A stretch of DNA of 64,000 bases from Whitmania pigra (GCA_021613335.1 JAJTWR010000475.1:124001-188000), one strand, 5' to 3'. Counted from the first letter of the stretch, positions 44,668 through 54,332 are shown. The notes: generated from the sequence alone by a model not told the origin. Translations and numbers: made by a program.

Positions 44668-47375
44668 CAGGAATGGGTAGCACCAGCGCGATCACGAAAT
44701 GGGTGTACAGCTTTGGCAAGGCCAGCGCCGAAGGCCGGGCCGGTATGCGCGACCTGCTGGGGGGCAAGGGGGCCAACCTGGCGGAAATGAGCAATCTCGG
44801 TCTGCCCGTGCCTCCGGGCTTTACCATCACCACCGAACTGTGCACCTATTATTACGCTCATGACCGAAGCTATCCAGCCGGACTGCGCGCCGAAGTCGAT
44901 GCCGCCATGGCCAGGATCGAAGCCGCGGTTGGCGCTCGCTTTGGCGATGCCGGCAATCCGCTGCTGGTGTCGGTGCGCTCGGGCGCCCGCGCTTCGATGC
45001 CTGGCATGATGGACACCGTCCTCAATCTTGGCTTGAACGATGTCACCGTCGCCGGTCTGACCGCCATGTCGAAGGACGAGCGTTTCGCCTATGACAGCTA
45101 CCGGCGCTTCATTCAGATGTATTCCAATGTCGTGCTTGGGGTGGATCATCATCATTTCGAGGAAATCCTGACGCGGCACAAGGAAGATAAAGGGCTGGCG
45201 CTCGATACCGACCTGACGGCCGAGGATTGGCGGGCGGTGGTGATCGATTACAAAGCGCAGGTGCGCTGCGAGCTTGGCCGGGATTTTCCGCAAGATCCGC
45301 TGGAACAGCTGTGGGGGGCGATCGGCGCGGTATTCGGCTCGTGGATGAATCAACGCGCCATGGTGTATCGCCGTCTGCATGGCATTCCCCACGATTGGGG
45401 TACGGCGGTGAATGTGCAAGCCATGGTGTTTGGCAATATGGGCAGCGATTGCGCCACGGGGGTTGCTTTCACCCGCAATCCTTCGACGGGCGACAATGAG
45501 TTTTACGGCGAATATCTGGTCAATGCGCAAGGCGAGGATGTGGTGGCGGGAATTCGCACCCCGCAGCAGATCACCCTCAAAGGCAAGAAAGCCAATCGCT
45601 CGACCATGCCGGCGATGGAGGAAGCCATGCCGAAGACCTATGCCGAGCTGCTTGCGGTTCGCGAGCGGTTGGAAAAGCACTATCGCGATGTCCAGGACAT
45701 TGAATTCACGGTGCAAAAGGGCAAGCTCTACATGCTTCAGACCCGCGCTGGCAAACGCACTGCCCAGGCGGCCTTGAAGATCGCGGTGGATATGTGCTCT
45801 GAAGGCCTGATCACCCAGGCCGAAGCCATTCAACGCATCGAACCCGGCAGTTTGGACCAGATTCTGCATCCAACCCTCGACCCCCATGCGCCGCGCACCC
45901 TGATGTCGCGCGGCCTGCCGGCGTCGCCGGGCGCCGCCTCGGGCAAGGTGGTCTTCAGCGCCGACGAAGCCGAAAGGCTGGCCAGCCTGGGCGAACCGGT
46001 CATCCTGGTTCGGATTGAAACCAGCCCGGAAGACATTCACGGTATGCATGCCGCCGAAGGCATTCTGACCACCCGCGGCGGCATGACCAGCCATGCGGCG
46101 GTGGTGGCGCGCGGCATGGGCCGCGCCTGCGTTGCCGGCGCCGGGGAATTGCGCGTCGATTATGCCAAGAGCACTTTGGCGGTGCGCAATCATCTGGTGA
46201 AAGCGGGCGATATCATCACCATCGACGGTTCAACCGGCGAGGTGTTTCTGGGCGCGGTGCTGACCGTTCAACCGGAATTGTCGGGCGATTTCGCCACGCT
46301 TATGGGATGGGCCGACGCTCAGCGCACGATGAAGGTGCGCGCCAACGCCGAAAACCCGCTGGACGCGCGCACCGCCCGCCGCTTTGGCGCTGAGGGCATT
46401 GGTTTGTGCCGTACCGAACACATGTTTTTCGAAGCCGACCGCATCGTTGCGGTGCGTGAAATGATCCTCGCCGACGACGAGGCGGGAAGGCGGGCGGCTT
46501 TAGCCAAGATTTTACCCATGCAGCGCGATGATTTTGTCGAATTGTTTGAAATCATGACGGGTCTGCCGGTCACGATTCGCCTGCTCGATCCGCCGCTGCA
46601 CGAATTTTTGCCCCATAGCGAAAGCGAGCTTGCCGATGTCGCCAAAGCAACGGGAAAGGATTTGGCCTTCGTCAAGGCGCGGGTGAACGCCTTGCATGAA
46701 GTCAATCCGATGCTTGGCCATCGCGGTTGCCGGCTGGGGGTAACTTATCCGGAGATTTACGAAATGCAGGCCCGCGCCATTTTTCAAGCCGTGGCGACGG
46801 TCTCCAAGGGTAATCGCGCCAGCGTTGTGCAGCCGGAAATCATGATTCCTCTGGTTGCCGCCAAAAAGGAACTGGATTTGCTGAAGGAGGTCGTCGATAG
46901 CGTCGCTCGCCAGGAGATGGCGTCGTCTGGCTTGCGGATCGACTATCTGGTCGGAACCATGATCGAGCTGCCGCGCGCGGCGCTGCAAGCCGGATCGATC
47001 GCCGAATCGGCGCAATTTTTCAGCTTTGGCACCAACGATCTCACCCAAACCGCCTATGGTCTGTCGCGTGACGATGCCGGTTCATTCCTGCAGACCTATA
47101 TCAAGAAGGGTCTGATGGAAGAGGATCCCTTTGTCACCCTGGATCGCGATGGGGTGGGCGAGTTGATGCGGATTGCCGCTGAACGCGGACGCGCCGCCCG
47201 CGCGGATCTCAAACTGGGGATCTGCGGCGAACATGGCGGCGATCCGGCGTCGATCGAGTTTTGCCAATCGCTTGGGTTGGATTACGTTTCCTGTTCGCCT
47301 TATCGCGTGCCAATCGCCAGGCTGGCTGCGGCGCAAGCGGCTTTGTCCCGGCAATTCGGCAAGGAGGATTCGTAA
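44664..47375 (+). CDS. ppdK: Pyruvate, phosphate dikinase
   Basis: A 903-residue enzyme interconverting pyruvate and phosphoenolpyruvate with ATP and phosphate. The N-terminal ATP-grasp region begins FGKASAEGRAGMRDLLGGKG; the phosphohistidine is in TRGGMTSHAAVVARGMGRAC; the C-terminal PEP barrel ends CGEHGGDPASIEFCQSLG. A second ATG at 44673 has the better-spaced AAGGA site and would shorten it by three residues. It lies directly after glyS, as in many alphaproteobacteria. Confidence 0.95.
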   Translation: MTGMGSTSAITKWVYSFGKASAEGRAGMRDLLGGKGANLAEMSNLGLPVPPGFTITTELCTYYYAHDRSYPAGLRAEVDAAMARIEAAVGARFGDAGNPLLVSVRSGARASMPGMMDTVLNLGLNDVTVAGLTAMSKDERFAYDSYRRFIQMYSNVVLGVDHHHFEEILTRHKEDKGLALDTDLTAEDWRAVVIDYKAQVRCELGRDFPQDPLEQLWGAIGAVFGSWMNQRAMVYRRLHGIPHDWGTAVNVQAMVFGNMGSDCATGVAFTRNPSTGDNEFYGEYLVNAQGEDVVAGIRTPQQITLKGKKANRSTMPAMEEAMPKTYAELLAVRERLEKHYRDVQDIEFTVQKGKLYMLQTRAGKRTAQAALKIAVDMCSEGLITQAEAIQRIEPGSLDQILHPTLDPHAPRTLMSRGLPASPGAASGKVVFSADEAERLASLGEPVILVRIETSPEDIHGMHAAEGILTTRGGMTSHAAVVARGMGRACVAGAGELRVDYAKSTLAVRNHLVKAGDIITIDGSTGEVFLGAVLTVQPELSGDFATLMGWADAQRTMKVRANAENPLDARTARRFGAEGIGLCRTEHMFFEADRIVAVREMILADDEAGRRAALAKILPMQRDDFVELFEIMTGLPVTIRLLDPPLHEFLPHSESELADVAKATGKDLAFVKARVNALHEVNPMLGHRGCRLGVTYPEIYEMQARAIFQAVATVSKGNRASVVQPEIMIPLVAAKKELDLLKEVVDSVARQEMASSGLRIDYLVGTMIELPRAALQAGSIAESAQFFSFGTNDLTQTAYGLSRDDAGSFLQTYIKKGLMEEDPFVTLDRDGVGELMRIAAERGRAARADLKLGICGEHGGDPASIEFCQSLGLDYVSCSPYRVPIARLAAAQAALSRQFGKEDS

Positions 47376-47381
47376 GCCGCC

Positions 47382-49076
47382 ATGCATCGTCCAGACGCCA
47401 CGGCGCGCTCCTCGGTTTTTTATCGATACCGCGTTCATCCCTTTTGCCGCCCGCAAGAGATGACCGCTCAGCCGCCTTGCCCGTATCCGGTCGCCATCGT
47501 CGGCGCAGGCCCCATCGGCATGGCAATGGCGCTGGATCTGGCGCGTTTTGGCGTTGCATCGGTACTGCTGGAAGCGGAAGTGCAGGTATCGCACGGCAGC
47601 CGCGCCATTGTGCTGACCCGCCGCTCGCTGGAGATCCTGCAACAAATCGGCGTGGTCCAGCCCTTTATCGATAAGGGATTGCCCTGGTCGCGCGGTCGCT
47701 CTTTTTATCGGGGCCAGGAAATCTACCAGATGCTCATGCCGCATGAGGAGGATAGCCGCTTTCTGCCGGGGTTGAACATTCAGCAGCAATATATCGAGCA
47801 ATATCTGGTCGAAGCCTGCCAAGCCTGTCCATCGATCGATTTGCGCTGGGGTTCCAAGCTGGTCGGACTAACGCAAAACCAAGAGAGCGTCACCTTGCGC
47901 ATCGATACGCCCGAGGGCGACTACGATCTGCACGCTCGCTGGGCGGTCGCCGCCGATGGCGGGCGTTCAACCGTCCGTCAGCTGCTGAATGTGCGCATGA
48001 CCGGCCGTTCCTATCCGGGTTATTTTGTCATCGCCGATATTCTGGCCAAAATCGACCTGCCCACCGAACGTTTGTGTTTTTTCGACCCCGCTTGGAATCC
48101 TGGCAACAATGTGCTGGTCCACCGCCAGCCCGACGATCTGTGGCGGCTGGATTTTCGCCTGCCAGACGGCGAAAGCGCCGAACGCGCACTGGCCCCCGAG
48201 CGGTTGTCCAGCCGGATTCAGGCGATTTTGGCGATGCTGGGACAAGAGGTTCCCTGGCAGCTGGATTGGGCGACGGTTTATTGCGCCAATACCTTGACCT
48301 TGCCGGATTATCGCGTCGGCCGGGTGATTTTCGCCGGCGACGCCGCCCATTTACTGCCGATATTCGGCGTGCGCGGCGCCAATACCGGCTTTCAGGACAG
48401 CAACAATCTGGCGTGGAAACTGGCTTTTGTCATCAAAGGGCTGGCCTCGGACGGTTTGCTGGCCAGCTATTCCCAGGAACGGGTGACGGCGGCGCTGGAG
48501 ATTTGCGATGAAGGCGGCAAAAGCACCCGTTTCATGACCCCGCCGAGCCGCGGCTACCGGTTGTTGCGCGATGCCGTTCTATCCTGGTCGCTGAGCGAGG
48601 ATTTCGCCAAGGAACTGCTGCATTGGCGCACCTCGCGCCCCCATATCCACGCAACGTCGCCGCTCAATTCCTTCCCTCAGGCCGATGCCGCCTTTACCGG
48701 CGGCGTTCGTTTGGGGGAGGCGGCGCGCAATGTCAAACTTGCCGATGAGGATTATCTGTTCGACCGGCTGGCGGTGCGCGCCGGGTTTCACCTGTTGTTG
48801 TTCGCCGGCCCCAACGGCCTGACCGACGATCAGCGGGCGATCTTGGCGGCGCTCGACGCACACCCCGTTCCCATCGTTAAAACGGCCATCGGCCGGTGCG
48901 CCGAAGGGGGCGATCTCGCCATCGCCGATCCCAATGACCGGATCTCGGACAAATATTGCGCGCCGGCCGGCAGCGCTTATCTGTTCCGCCCGGATTTTCA
49001 TCTCGCAGCCCGTTGGCCGCGCGCCTGCGCCAAGGATATTCTGCACGCACTGCGCGTCGCCACGGCAATGGCGTAA
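47382..49076 (+). CDS. FAD-dependent aromatic-ring-type monooxygenase
   Basis: A 564-residue flavoprotein of the group A hydroxylases (MhpA/PheA-like, COG0654). The FAD site is VGAGPIGMAMALDLA, the second is AADGGRSTVRQLL, and the third is FAGDAAHLLPIFGVRGANTG. It keeps the N-terminal FYRYRVHPFCRPQE sequence, which is usual in this subgroup, and a C-terminal thioredoxin-like domain. It is followed by a DUF2783 gene and then a liv importer. It probably hydroxylates an aromatic or related acid; the substrate is unknown. Confidence 0.88.
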   Translation: MHRPDATARSSVFYRYRVHPFCRPQEMTAQPPCPYPVAIVGAGPIGMAMALDLARFGVASVLLEAEVQVSHGSRAIVLTRRSLEILQQIGVVQPFIDKGLPWSRGRSFYRGQEIYQMLMPHEEDSRFLPGLNIQQQYIEQYLVEACQACPSIDLRWGSKLVGLTQNQESVTLRIDTPEGDYDLHARWAVAADGGRSTVRQLLNVRMTGRSYPGYFVIADILAKIDLPTERLCFFDPAWNPGNNVLVHRQPDDLWRLDFRLPDGESAERALAPERLSSRIQAILAMLGQEVPWQLDWATVYCANTLTLPDYRVGRVIFAGDAAHLLPIFGVRGANTGFQDSNNLAWKLAFVIKGLASDGLLASYSQERVTAALEICDEGGKSTRFMTPPSRGYRLLRDAVLSWSLSEDFAKELLHWRTSRPHIHATSPLNSFPQADAAFTGGVRLGEAARNVKLADEDYLFDRLAVRAGFHLLLFAGPNGLTDDQRAILAALDAHPVPIVKTAIGRCAEGGDLAIADPNDRISDKYCAPAGSAYLFRPDFHLAARWPRACAKDILHALRVATAMA

Positions 49077-49086
49077 GGTTGGTTCG

Positions 49087-49275
49087 ATGATCGAAAAAAA
49101 ATTGACCGCCGGCGATCTCGAAGACGTCTACGACCGGATTGCCGCCGCCATCGATCGGGCCGGCGAAGAAAAAACCGCTTTGTTTTTGTCGAAACTAGCC
49201 TTGGCCTTGGCCAATTCGCTCGGCGATCCTGCCTGCATCGACCAAGCCATCGATGGCGCCTTGCGCGATCTGTAA
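49087..49275 (+). CDS. DUF2783-like small protein
   Basis: 62 residues, MIEKKLTAGDLEDVYDRIAA, with a helical pattern (LSKLALALANSLGDPACIDQ). It is 10 bp after the FAD monooxygenase. Proteins of DUF2783 are commonly found next to such monooxygenases and may assist or regulate them; the function is not known. It is probably the last gene of that operon. Confidence 0.7.
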   Translation: MIEKKLTAGDLEDVYDRIAAAIDRAGEEKTALFLSKLALALANSLGDPACIDQAIDGALRDL

Positions 49276-49304
49276 CCCTATGTCACAACCATATTGAATA
49301 TAAT

Positions 49305-49326
49305 CGGATGCGCGCTATCGCATCCG
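49305..49326. terminator. 8-bp stem downstream of the FAD monooxygenase operon
   Basis: CGGATGCG and CGCATCCG pair perfectly around a 6-base loop (49313-49318), about 30 bases after the DUF2783 stop. A short TTTT follows six bases later. It may end the operon before the liv promoter. Confidence 0.45.
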
Positions 49327-49327
49327 C

Positions 49328-49357
49328 TTGCATTTTCTCATCGTGAGAGGGGATAAT
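49328..49357 (+). promoter_or_regulatory. Candidate sigma-70 promoter for livKHMGF
   Basis: TTGCAT (49328-49333) and GATAAT (49352-49357) with an 18-base spacer, 90 bases before the livK start. The leader has a 6-bp stem GGACGG/CCGTCC (49406-49422) before the ribosome site GGGAGG. Confidence 0.4.
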
Positions 49358-49446
49358 CGGCGCACCGGTTTATAATGAGCATGCCTCATACGGTGAATTA
49401 CCTGAGGACGGCGGAACCGTCCGATATTGAGGGAGGTTAAACTATT

Positions 49447-50649
49447 ATGCCATTCATTCGGATGAAAACAGTCCGCCGTGTTGCGCTTACGCGCCGCATG
49501 CTGAACCGCTGCGCGGCGCTCGCCGGTTTCGTTCTGGCGGCGGCGGCGCTAGGCGCGCCGGCGCAAGCGCAGGCGCCGATCAAGATCGGCTCGTTTTTGT
49601 CGGTCACAGGGCCGGCCTCGTTGCTTGGCGATCCAGAACACAAGACGCTGGAACATTATGTCGCAAAGATCAATGCCAGCGGCGGCGTGCTCGGCCGCAA
49701 GCTGGAACTGATCCATTACGACGATGGCGGTCAGGCCAAGGAAGCCATCACCTTCGCCAAACGTTTGATCGAGAATGACAAGGTGATTGCCATCATCGGC
49801 GGATCGGCCACCGGCACGACTCTTCCGGTCATCCCGCTCGCCGATGAGGCTGGCGTGCCGTTCATCTCGCTCGCCGGCTCGGTGGCAATCATCGAACCGG
49901 TGCGCAAATTTACCTTCAAGACTCCTCATACCGACCGTATGGCCTGCGAACGCATCTTTGACGATCTGAAAAAAGCCGGAAAGTTAAAGGTGGCTCTGAT
50001 CTCGGCAGCCGACGGTTTCGGCAAATCGATGCAAACCGAATGTTTGCGGGTGGCGCCGTCTTTCGGCATTCAGGTGCTGGCCGATGAAACCTATCAGCCC
50101 AAAGACACCGATATGACCACCCAATTGACCAAGATCAAGAATACCGCCGGGGTGGAGGCGGTGATCAATTGCGGTTTCGGTCAAAGCCCGGGGCTCGTCA
50201 CCCGTAACTATCGTCAGCTTGGCCTGTCGCAGCCGCTTTATCAAAGCCACGGCGTCGCGTCCAAAGAATTCATCGAGCTGGCCGGCGTCGCCGCCGAAGG
50301 GGTGCGTCTGCCCGCCGCCGCCTTGCTGGTTGCCAATCAGCTCCCCAACAGCGATCCGCAGAAACCTGTCGTTACCGGCTATTTCAAGGAATACCAGACC
50401 AAATTCGGCGTCGAACCGTCGACCTTCGGCGGCCATGCCTATGACGCGTTGTTTATTTTGGTTGAGGCGATCAAACGCGCCGGCACTGCCGACGATCGCG
50501 GCAAAATTCGCGATGAAATCGAGAAAACCAAAGGCTTCATGGGAACTGGCGGGTCTTTCAACATGTCGCCGACCGACCATATGGGATTGGATCGCACCGC
50601 CTTTCGCATGTTGGAGATTCGCAACGGCGACTGGACGCTGGCCAAGTAA
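49447..50649 (+). CDS. livK: Branched-chain amino-acid-type ABC binding protein
   Basis: A 400-residue periplasmic receptor, start MPFIRMKTVRRVALTRRM after GGGAGG. The signal peptide runs to about residue 40 (GAPAQAQA). The mature part is IKIGSFLSVTGPASLLGD, with the YDDGGQAKEAITFAKRLIEND region of the Leu/Ile/Val family. Such receptors are also used for aromatic acids and amides; the nearby FAD monooxygenase points to an aromatic ligand. It is the first gene of the liv operon. Confidence 0.9.
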   Translation: MPFIRMKTVRRVALTRRMLNRCAALAGFVLAAAALGAPAQAQAPIKIGSFLSVTGPASLLGDPEHKTLEHYVAKINASGGVLGRKLELIHYDDGGQAKEAITFAKRLIENDKVIAIIGGSATGTTLPVIPLADEAGVPFISLAGSVAIIEPVRKFTFKTPHTDRMACERIFDDLKKAGKLKVALISAADGFGKSMQTECLRVAPSFGIQVLADETYQPKDTDMTTQLTKIKNTAGVEAVINCGFGQSPGLVTRNYRQLGLSQPLYQSHGVASKEFIELAGVAAEGVRLPAAALLVANQLPNSDPQKPVVTGYFKEYQTKFGVEPSTFGGHAYDALFILVEAIKRAGTADDRGKIRDEIEKTKGFMGTGGSFNMSPTDHMGLDRTAFRMLEIRNGDWTLAK

Positions 50650-50806
50650 CCCCTCTTCCGGCAAACACCGGGACCGTCGACGGATTGGGCGGCTCGTTTC
50701 GTTATCGTGAGTAGGCCCGGTTGCCATCGGACAGGCTGTCGTTGATCCTGTCCATGGCAGCCGGAAGTTGCGTCGCCCTTCGGCCTCGAAGAGGAAGAGG
50801 TTGCCA

Positions 50807-51683
50807 ATGGTTGGACAAATTTTACAATATTTCCTCTCAGGACTAACCAGCGGGGCGATTTATGCCCTGGTCGCGCTTGGTTTTACCATCATTTATAATG
50901 CCAGCCATGTGATCAATTTCGCTCAGGGCGAATTCGTCATGATCGGCGGCATGACCGCGGCGTTCCTAGTCGCAGCCGGGGCGCCGCTGTGGATTGCCAT
51001 TGCGCTTGCCGCCGCCGCCGCCGCTCTGGTCGGAGTGCTGCTGGCCCGCTTTGCCATCCAGCCGGCGCGCGGCGCCACGGTTGTAACGCTGATCATCATC
51101 ACCATCGGCGCCTCGATCTTCCTGCGCGGCCTGGCTCAGGTGGTTTTCGACAAGCGCTTGCATTCCCTGCCGGCCTTCAGCGGCGATCGGCCGATCGCGC
51201 TGATGGGCGCCAGCTTGACGCCGCAGATATTATGGGTGTTGGGCGCTGGCATCCTGATCGTGGGACTTTTACAATATTTCTTCACCCGCACGCTGGCGGG
51301 CAAAGCAATGCTGGCCACCTCTTTCAACCGGTTGGGAGCGCAATTGATCGGCATCAATGTCAGCTATGTCGTGCTGGCCAGTTTCGCCCTATCGGCAACG
51401 CTTGGCGCTATCGGCGGTATTTTGATCACCCCGATCACCTCCACCGATTATCAGGTGGGGATCATGTTGGGACTGAAAGGCTTTTCAGCCGCGATCCTGG
51501 GGGGTATGGGCAGCGGCTACGGCGCGATCGCCGGCGGGGTGCTCCTGGGTCTGCTCGAGGCTTTCGGTTCCGCCTATCTGTCCTCAGCCTATAAGGATGC
51601 GTTGGCCTTTGTAGTTATTCTGCTGGTTTTGTTTTTTTCTGCCCCAGGGTCTGTTTGGCCGGCGCGGCACGGATCGTGTATGA
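50807..51683 (+). CDS. livH: Branched-chain-type ABC permease LivH, apparent frameshift at its 3' end
   Basis: The start is MVGQILQYFLSGLTSGAI. The body has the usual 8 or so hydrophobic segments with IYNASHVINFAQGEFVMIG. At residue 276 a run of seven T (51632-51638) shifts the frame; with six the C-terminus is FFLPQGLFGRRGTDRV, the classic LivH end, and the TGA overlaps the livM ATG. The restored protein has 291 residues. As given, the frame reads on into livM and makes an apparent LivH-LivM chain, which I take as an artefact or slippage product. Confidence 0.85.
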
Positions 51684-52639
51684 CGAGGACGATCATGACC
51701 TTTCTTTCTCCGCGCTGGGGCGGCCTGGGACTTTTGGCGCTGATCGTCGTCCTGATACCGCTCGGGTTACAGAATAGTTTTCATTATGAGGTGGCCATCA
51801 AGATCGGCTTCAATGCCATTATGGCGGTCGGGCTTAATCTCCTGATCGGTTATGCGGGTCAGATCAGTTTGGGACATGCCGGCTTTTTTGCTCTTGGCGC
51901 CTATGGCTCGGCGATTTTGAGCGGTCGCTATGGCGTGCCGCCGCTGCTGGCGCTGCTGTTGGCCGCGCTGGCGGTGGCGGTGCTGGCCTTTCTGATCGCC
52001 CGGCCGATTTTGAAATTGAAAGGCCATTATCTTGCCATGGCAACGCTTGGCATCGGGCTGATCGTTTCGATCGCACTCACCAACGAAGTGCAATTGACCG
52101 GCGGGCCGGATGGTATGTCGGTGCTCAACCTGTCGATCCTGGGGTTTGCCGTCACGGGTGAGCGCATGTGGTATTGGTTGACGGGCGCGCTGTTGCTGCT
52201 AACCGTTTGGCTGGCGCAAAATCTGATCGATTCGCCGCTCGGACGCGCATTGAGATCCGTTCATGGATCGGAAGTCGCCGCCGAAACCCTTGGAGTCGAT
52301 ACCACCCGCGCCAAGGTGACGATCTTCATCCTTTCAGCTGCCATCGCCAGCCTGACCGGCAGCCTTTACGCTCATTACCTTAAATTCATCACCCCCGACG
52401 AAGCCAGTTTTTTTCATTCGATCCAACTGGTGACGATGGTGGTGTTCGGCGGCATGGCCTCGATTTTTGGCGCTGTCCTCGGGGCGGCCATCCTGACCGC
52501 CCTGCCGCAATTGCTAGCGGCGCTCGCCAGTTATGAACAGATGATTTTCGGCCTGATCATGATGATCTCCATGATTTTCATGCCGCGGGGTCTGGTGCCG
52601 ACGCTTGCCCGGGTTTGGAAGCAGAGGAGGGGGTCGTGA
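51680..52639 (+). CDS. livM: Branched-chain-type ABC permease LivM
   Basis: A 319-residue permease starting MTRTIMTFLSPRWGG at the ATGA overlap with livH. It has NLLIGYAGQISLGHAGFFALGAY, characteristic of LivM, about eight hydrophobic segments, and its stop overlaps the livG start. A start five codons later (51695) is possible. With LivH it forms the channel. Confidence 0.9.
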   Translation: MTRTIMTFLSPRWGGLGLLALIVVLIPLGLQNSFHYEVAIKIGFNAIMAVGLNLLIGYAGQISLGHAGFFALGAYGSAILSGRYGVPPLLALLLAALAVAVLAFLIARPILKLKGHYLAMATLGIGLIVSIALTNEVQLTGGPDGMSVLNLSILGFAVTGERMWYWLTGALLLLTVWLAQNLIDSPLGRALRSVHGSEVAAETLGVDTTRAKVTIFILSAAIASLTGSLYAHYLKFITPDEASFFHSIQLVTMVVFGGMASIFGAVLGAAILTALPQLLAALASYEQMIFGLIMMISMIFMPRGLVPTLARVWKQRRGS

Positions 52640-53397
52640 GCTTGCTGCGCGTCAACAACCTGTCCAAGGAATTTGGCGGCATTCATGCGGTCGAAGGGCT
52701 GAGTTTCACCATCCAGTCCGGGACCATCCACTCGATCATCGGTCCGAACGGAGCTGGCAAAACCACGCTGTTCAACCTGATCACCGGGGTTTACGCGCCA
52801 TCGTCAGGGCAAGTGCTGCTGAACAACCAGCCGATCGTCGGACAAAAACCCTATCAATTGGCCGCGCGCGGCATGTCGCGCACTTTCCAGAATCTCCAGA
52901 TTTTTTCCAATATGACGGCGTTGGAAAATGTCATGGTCGGGTGTCATCTCCAGAGCGAGCGGCGTATTTTACCCTCGCTGTTGGGTCTGCCCTCGGTCAA
53001 GCGCGGCAATCGCCAGGCGCGTGAGCGCGCCGCCAACTTGATGGTCGATACCGGGCTTGAGCGTTATATCCACGCCGATGCCGACAGCATGCCTTATGGC
53101 GCGCTCAAACGGCTGGAAGTCGCCCGCGCTCTTGCATCCGATCCGAAACTGCTGCTGCTCGATGAGCCGGCGGCCGGTCTCAACCCTTCGGAAAGCCGTG
53201 ACATCGATGCGCTGATCGAGCGTATCGCCGAAAACGGTATCACCGTTGTGCTGGTCGAGCATGACATGAAGATGGTAATGGCGATTTCCGACCATATTCT
53301 CGTGCTCAATTACGGTCGTAAGCTCGCCGAGGGGACTGCTGCCGAAGTGCGCGCGAATCCGGACGTGATCGCCGCTTATCTTGGCGCCAATCATTAG
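52636..53397 (+). CDS. livG: Branched-chain-type ABC ATPase LivG
   Basis: A 253-residue ATPase, GTG start at 52636 overlapping the livM TGA after GGAGGGGG. GPNGAGKTTLFNLITG is the Walker A, the signature is YGALKRLEVARAL and Walker B LLLLDEPAAGLN. It energises the importer with LivF. Confidence 0.93.
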   Translation: MSLLRVNNLSKEFGGIHAVEGLSFTIQSGTIHSIIGPNGAGKTTLFNLITGVYAPSSGQVLLNNQPIVGQKPYQLAARGMSRTFQNLQIFSNMTALENVMVGCHLQSERRILPSLLGLPSVKRGNRQARERAANLMVDTGLERYIHADADSMPYGALKRLEVARALASDPKLLLLDEPAAGLNPSESRDIDALIERIAENGITVVLVEHDMKMVMAISDHILVLNYGRKLAEGTAAEVRANPDVIAAYLGANH

Positions 53398-53405
53398 GGG
53401 GCGGC

Positions 53406-54113
53406 ATGCTGTTGGAAATCAGCCATCTGACCAGCCATTACGGTCGCATCGAAGCGCTGCACGGCCTGTCGGTAGAAGTCGAAGCCGGGGAACTGGTGGC
53501 GCTGGTCGGCGCCAACGGAGCTGGCAAAACAACCTTGCTGCGGGCTATTTCGGGCGTGCAGCCGGTCAGTGGCGGCAGCGTGCGCTATGACGGTCAAGAC
53601 ATTACCCGCCTGGCCGCCGATAAGCGCGTGCGCCTGGGCATCGCGCAAGTTCCCGAGGGTCGCCAGGTATTCGGCCCGCTCTCGGTCGAGGATAATCTGC
53701 GCTTAGGGGCCATCACCCGCGGTCGCGATCCGCAGATCGAAGCCGATCTGGAAGCGGCCTATGAACGTTTCCCGATCCTGAAGCAGAAATGCCAGCAAGC
53801 AGCGGGCACTTTGTCGGGCGGTCAGCAACAGATGGTTGCCATGAGCCGCGCTTTGATGAGCCGGCCGCGCTTGCTGCTGCTCGATGAACCGAGCATGGGG
53901 TTGGCGCCGCTGCTGGTGGAGGAGATTTTCAACGCCGTCAAATTGCTCAAAGCCGCTGGCACGACGATTTTTCTCGTCGAACAGAACGCCTTTGCCGCTT
54001 TGAGCATCGCCGATCACGGCTATGTGCTGGAAACCGGCAAAGTGGTCTTTTCCGGCACCGGCCAGGAGCTGCTCGCCGATAATCGGGTTCAGGAAGCTTA
54101 TTTGGGGATGTAA
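53406..54113 (+). CDS. livF: Branched-chain-type ABC ATPase LivF
   Basis: A 235-residue ATPase starting MLLEISHLTSHYGRIEALHG. Walker A GANGAGKTTLLRAI, signature LSGGQQQMVAMSRALM, Walker B LLLLDEPSMGLAP. It lies 8 bp after livG and is the last gene of the operon. Confidence 0.93.
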   Translation: MLLEISHLTSHYGRIEALHGLSVEVEAGELVALVGANGAGKTTLLRAISGVQPVSGGSVRYDGQDITRLAADKRVRLGIAQVPEGRQVFGPLSVEDNLRLGAITRGRDPQIEADLEAAYERFPILKQKCQQAAGTLSGGQQQMVAMSRALMSRPRLLLLDEPSMGLAPLLVEEIFNAVKLLKAAGTTIFLVEQNAFAALSIADHGYVLETGKVVFSGTGQELLADNRVQEAYLGM

Positions 54114-54116
54114 GCG

Positions 54117-54332
54117 TCAAGCTGCGTGGGGGGGGCGCTCCGCCGGTTCCTCGACGATGCGATAGCGTCTGGTTGCACTGTCCACCGTCGCCCACGCTTT
54201 CGCCTGTCATATCTTGTGGGCGTCGGCATAGGCTCTGAACGGGCCGATTCGTTCGAGTTCCGCTCCAGGCGCGATGGTTCTGAAATCAGTATCGACATAT
54301 TGACCGCCGACAACCCAATATTGTGCAGACAT
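54117..54332 (-). pseudogene. DUF4170 protein gene with an internal TGA
   Basis: Read from 54332 the text is MSAQYWVVGGQYVDTDFRTI and APGAELERIGPFRAYADAHKI, then TGA (54207-54209), then QAKAWATVDSATRRYRIVEE and PAERPPHAA. This is the whole of a DUF4170 protein, a small alphaproteobacterial family of unknown function, with the stop where members have Trp (WQARA). A single TGG to TGA change explains it. It converges with livF and overlaps it by nothing. I call it a pseudogene unless the base is an error. Confidence 0.7.

Noticed and set aside
44493..46193. 566-residue minus-strand frame opposite glyS and ppdK
   Set aside because: It is a GC-driven shadow across two genes of known function, with His- and Arg-rich text.
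50768..52639. A single 623-residue LivH-LivM fusion as a natural gene
   Set aside because: The other frame gives the classic LivH C-terminus and an ATGA start for LivM; one T in a T7 run explains the fusion. It is kept only as a finding.
54207..54209. TGA recoding (selenocysteine or TGA as Trp) in the DUF4170 gene
   Set aside because: TGA is used as a stop throughout the window, no stem-loop of the needed kind follows, and family members have a plain Trp.
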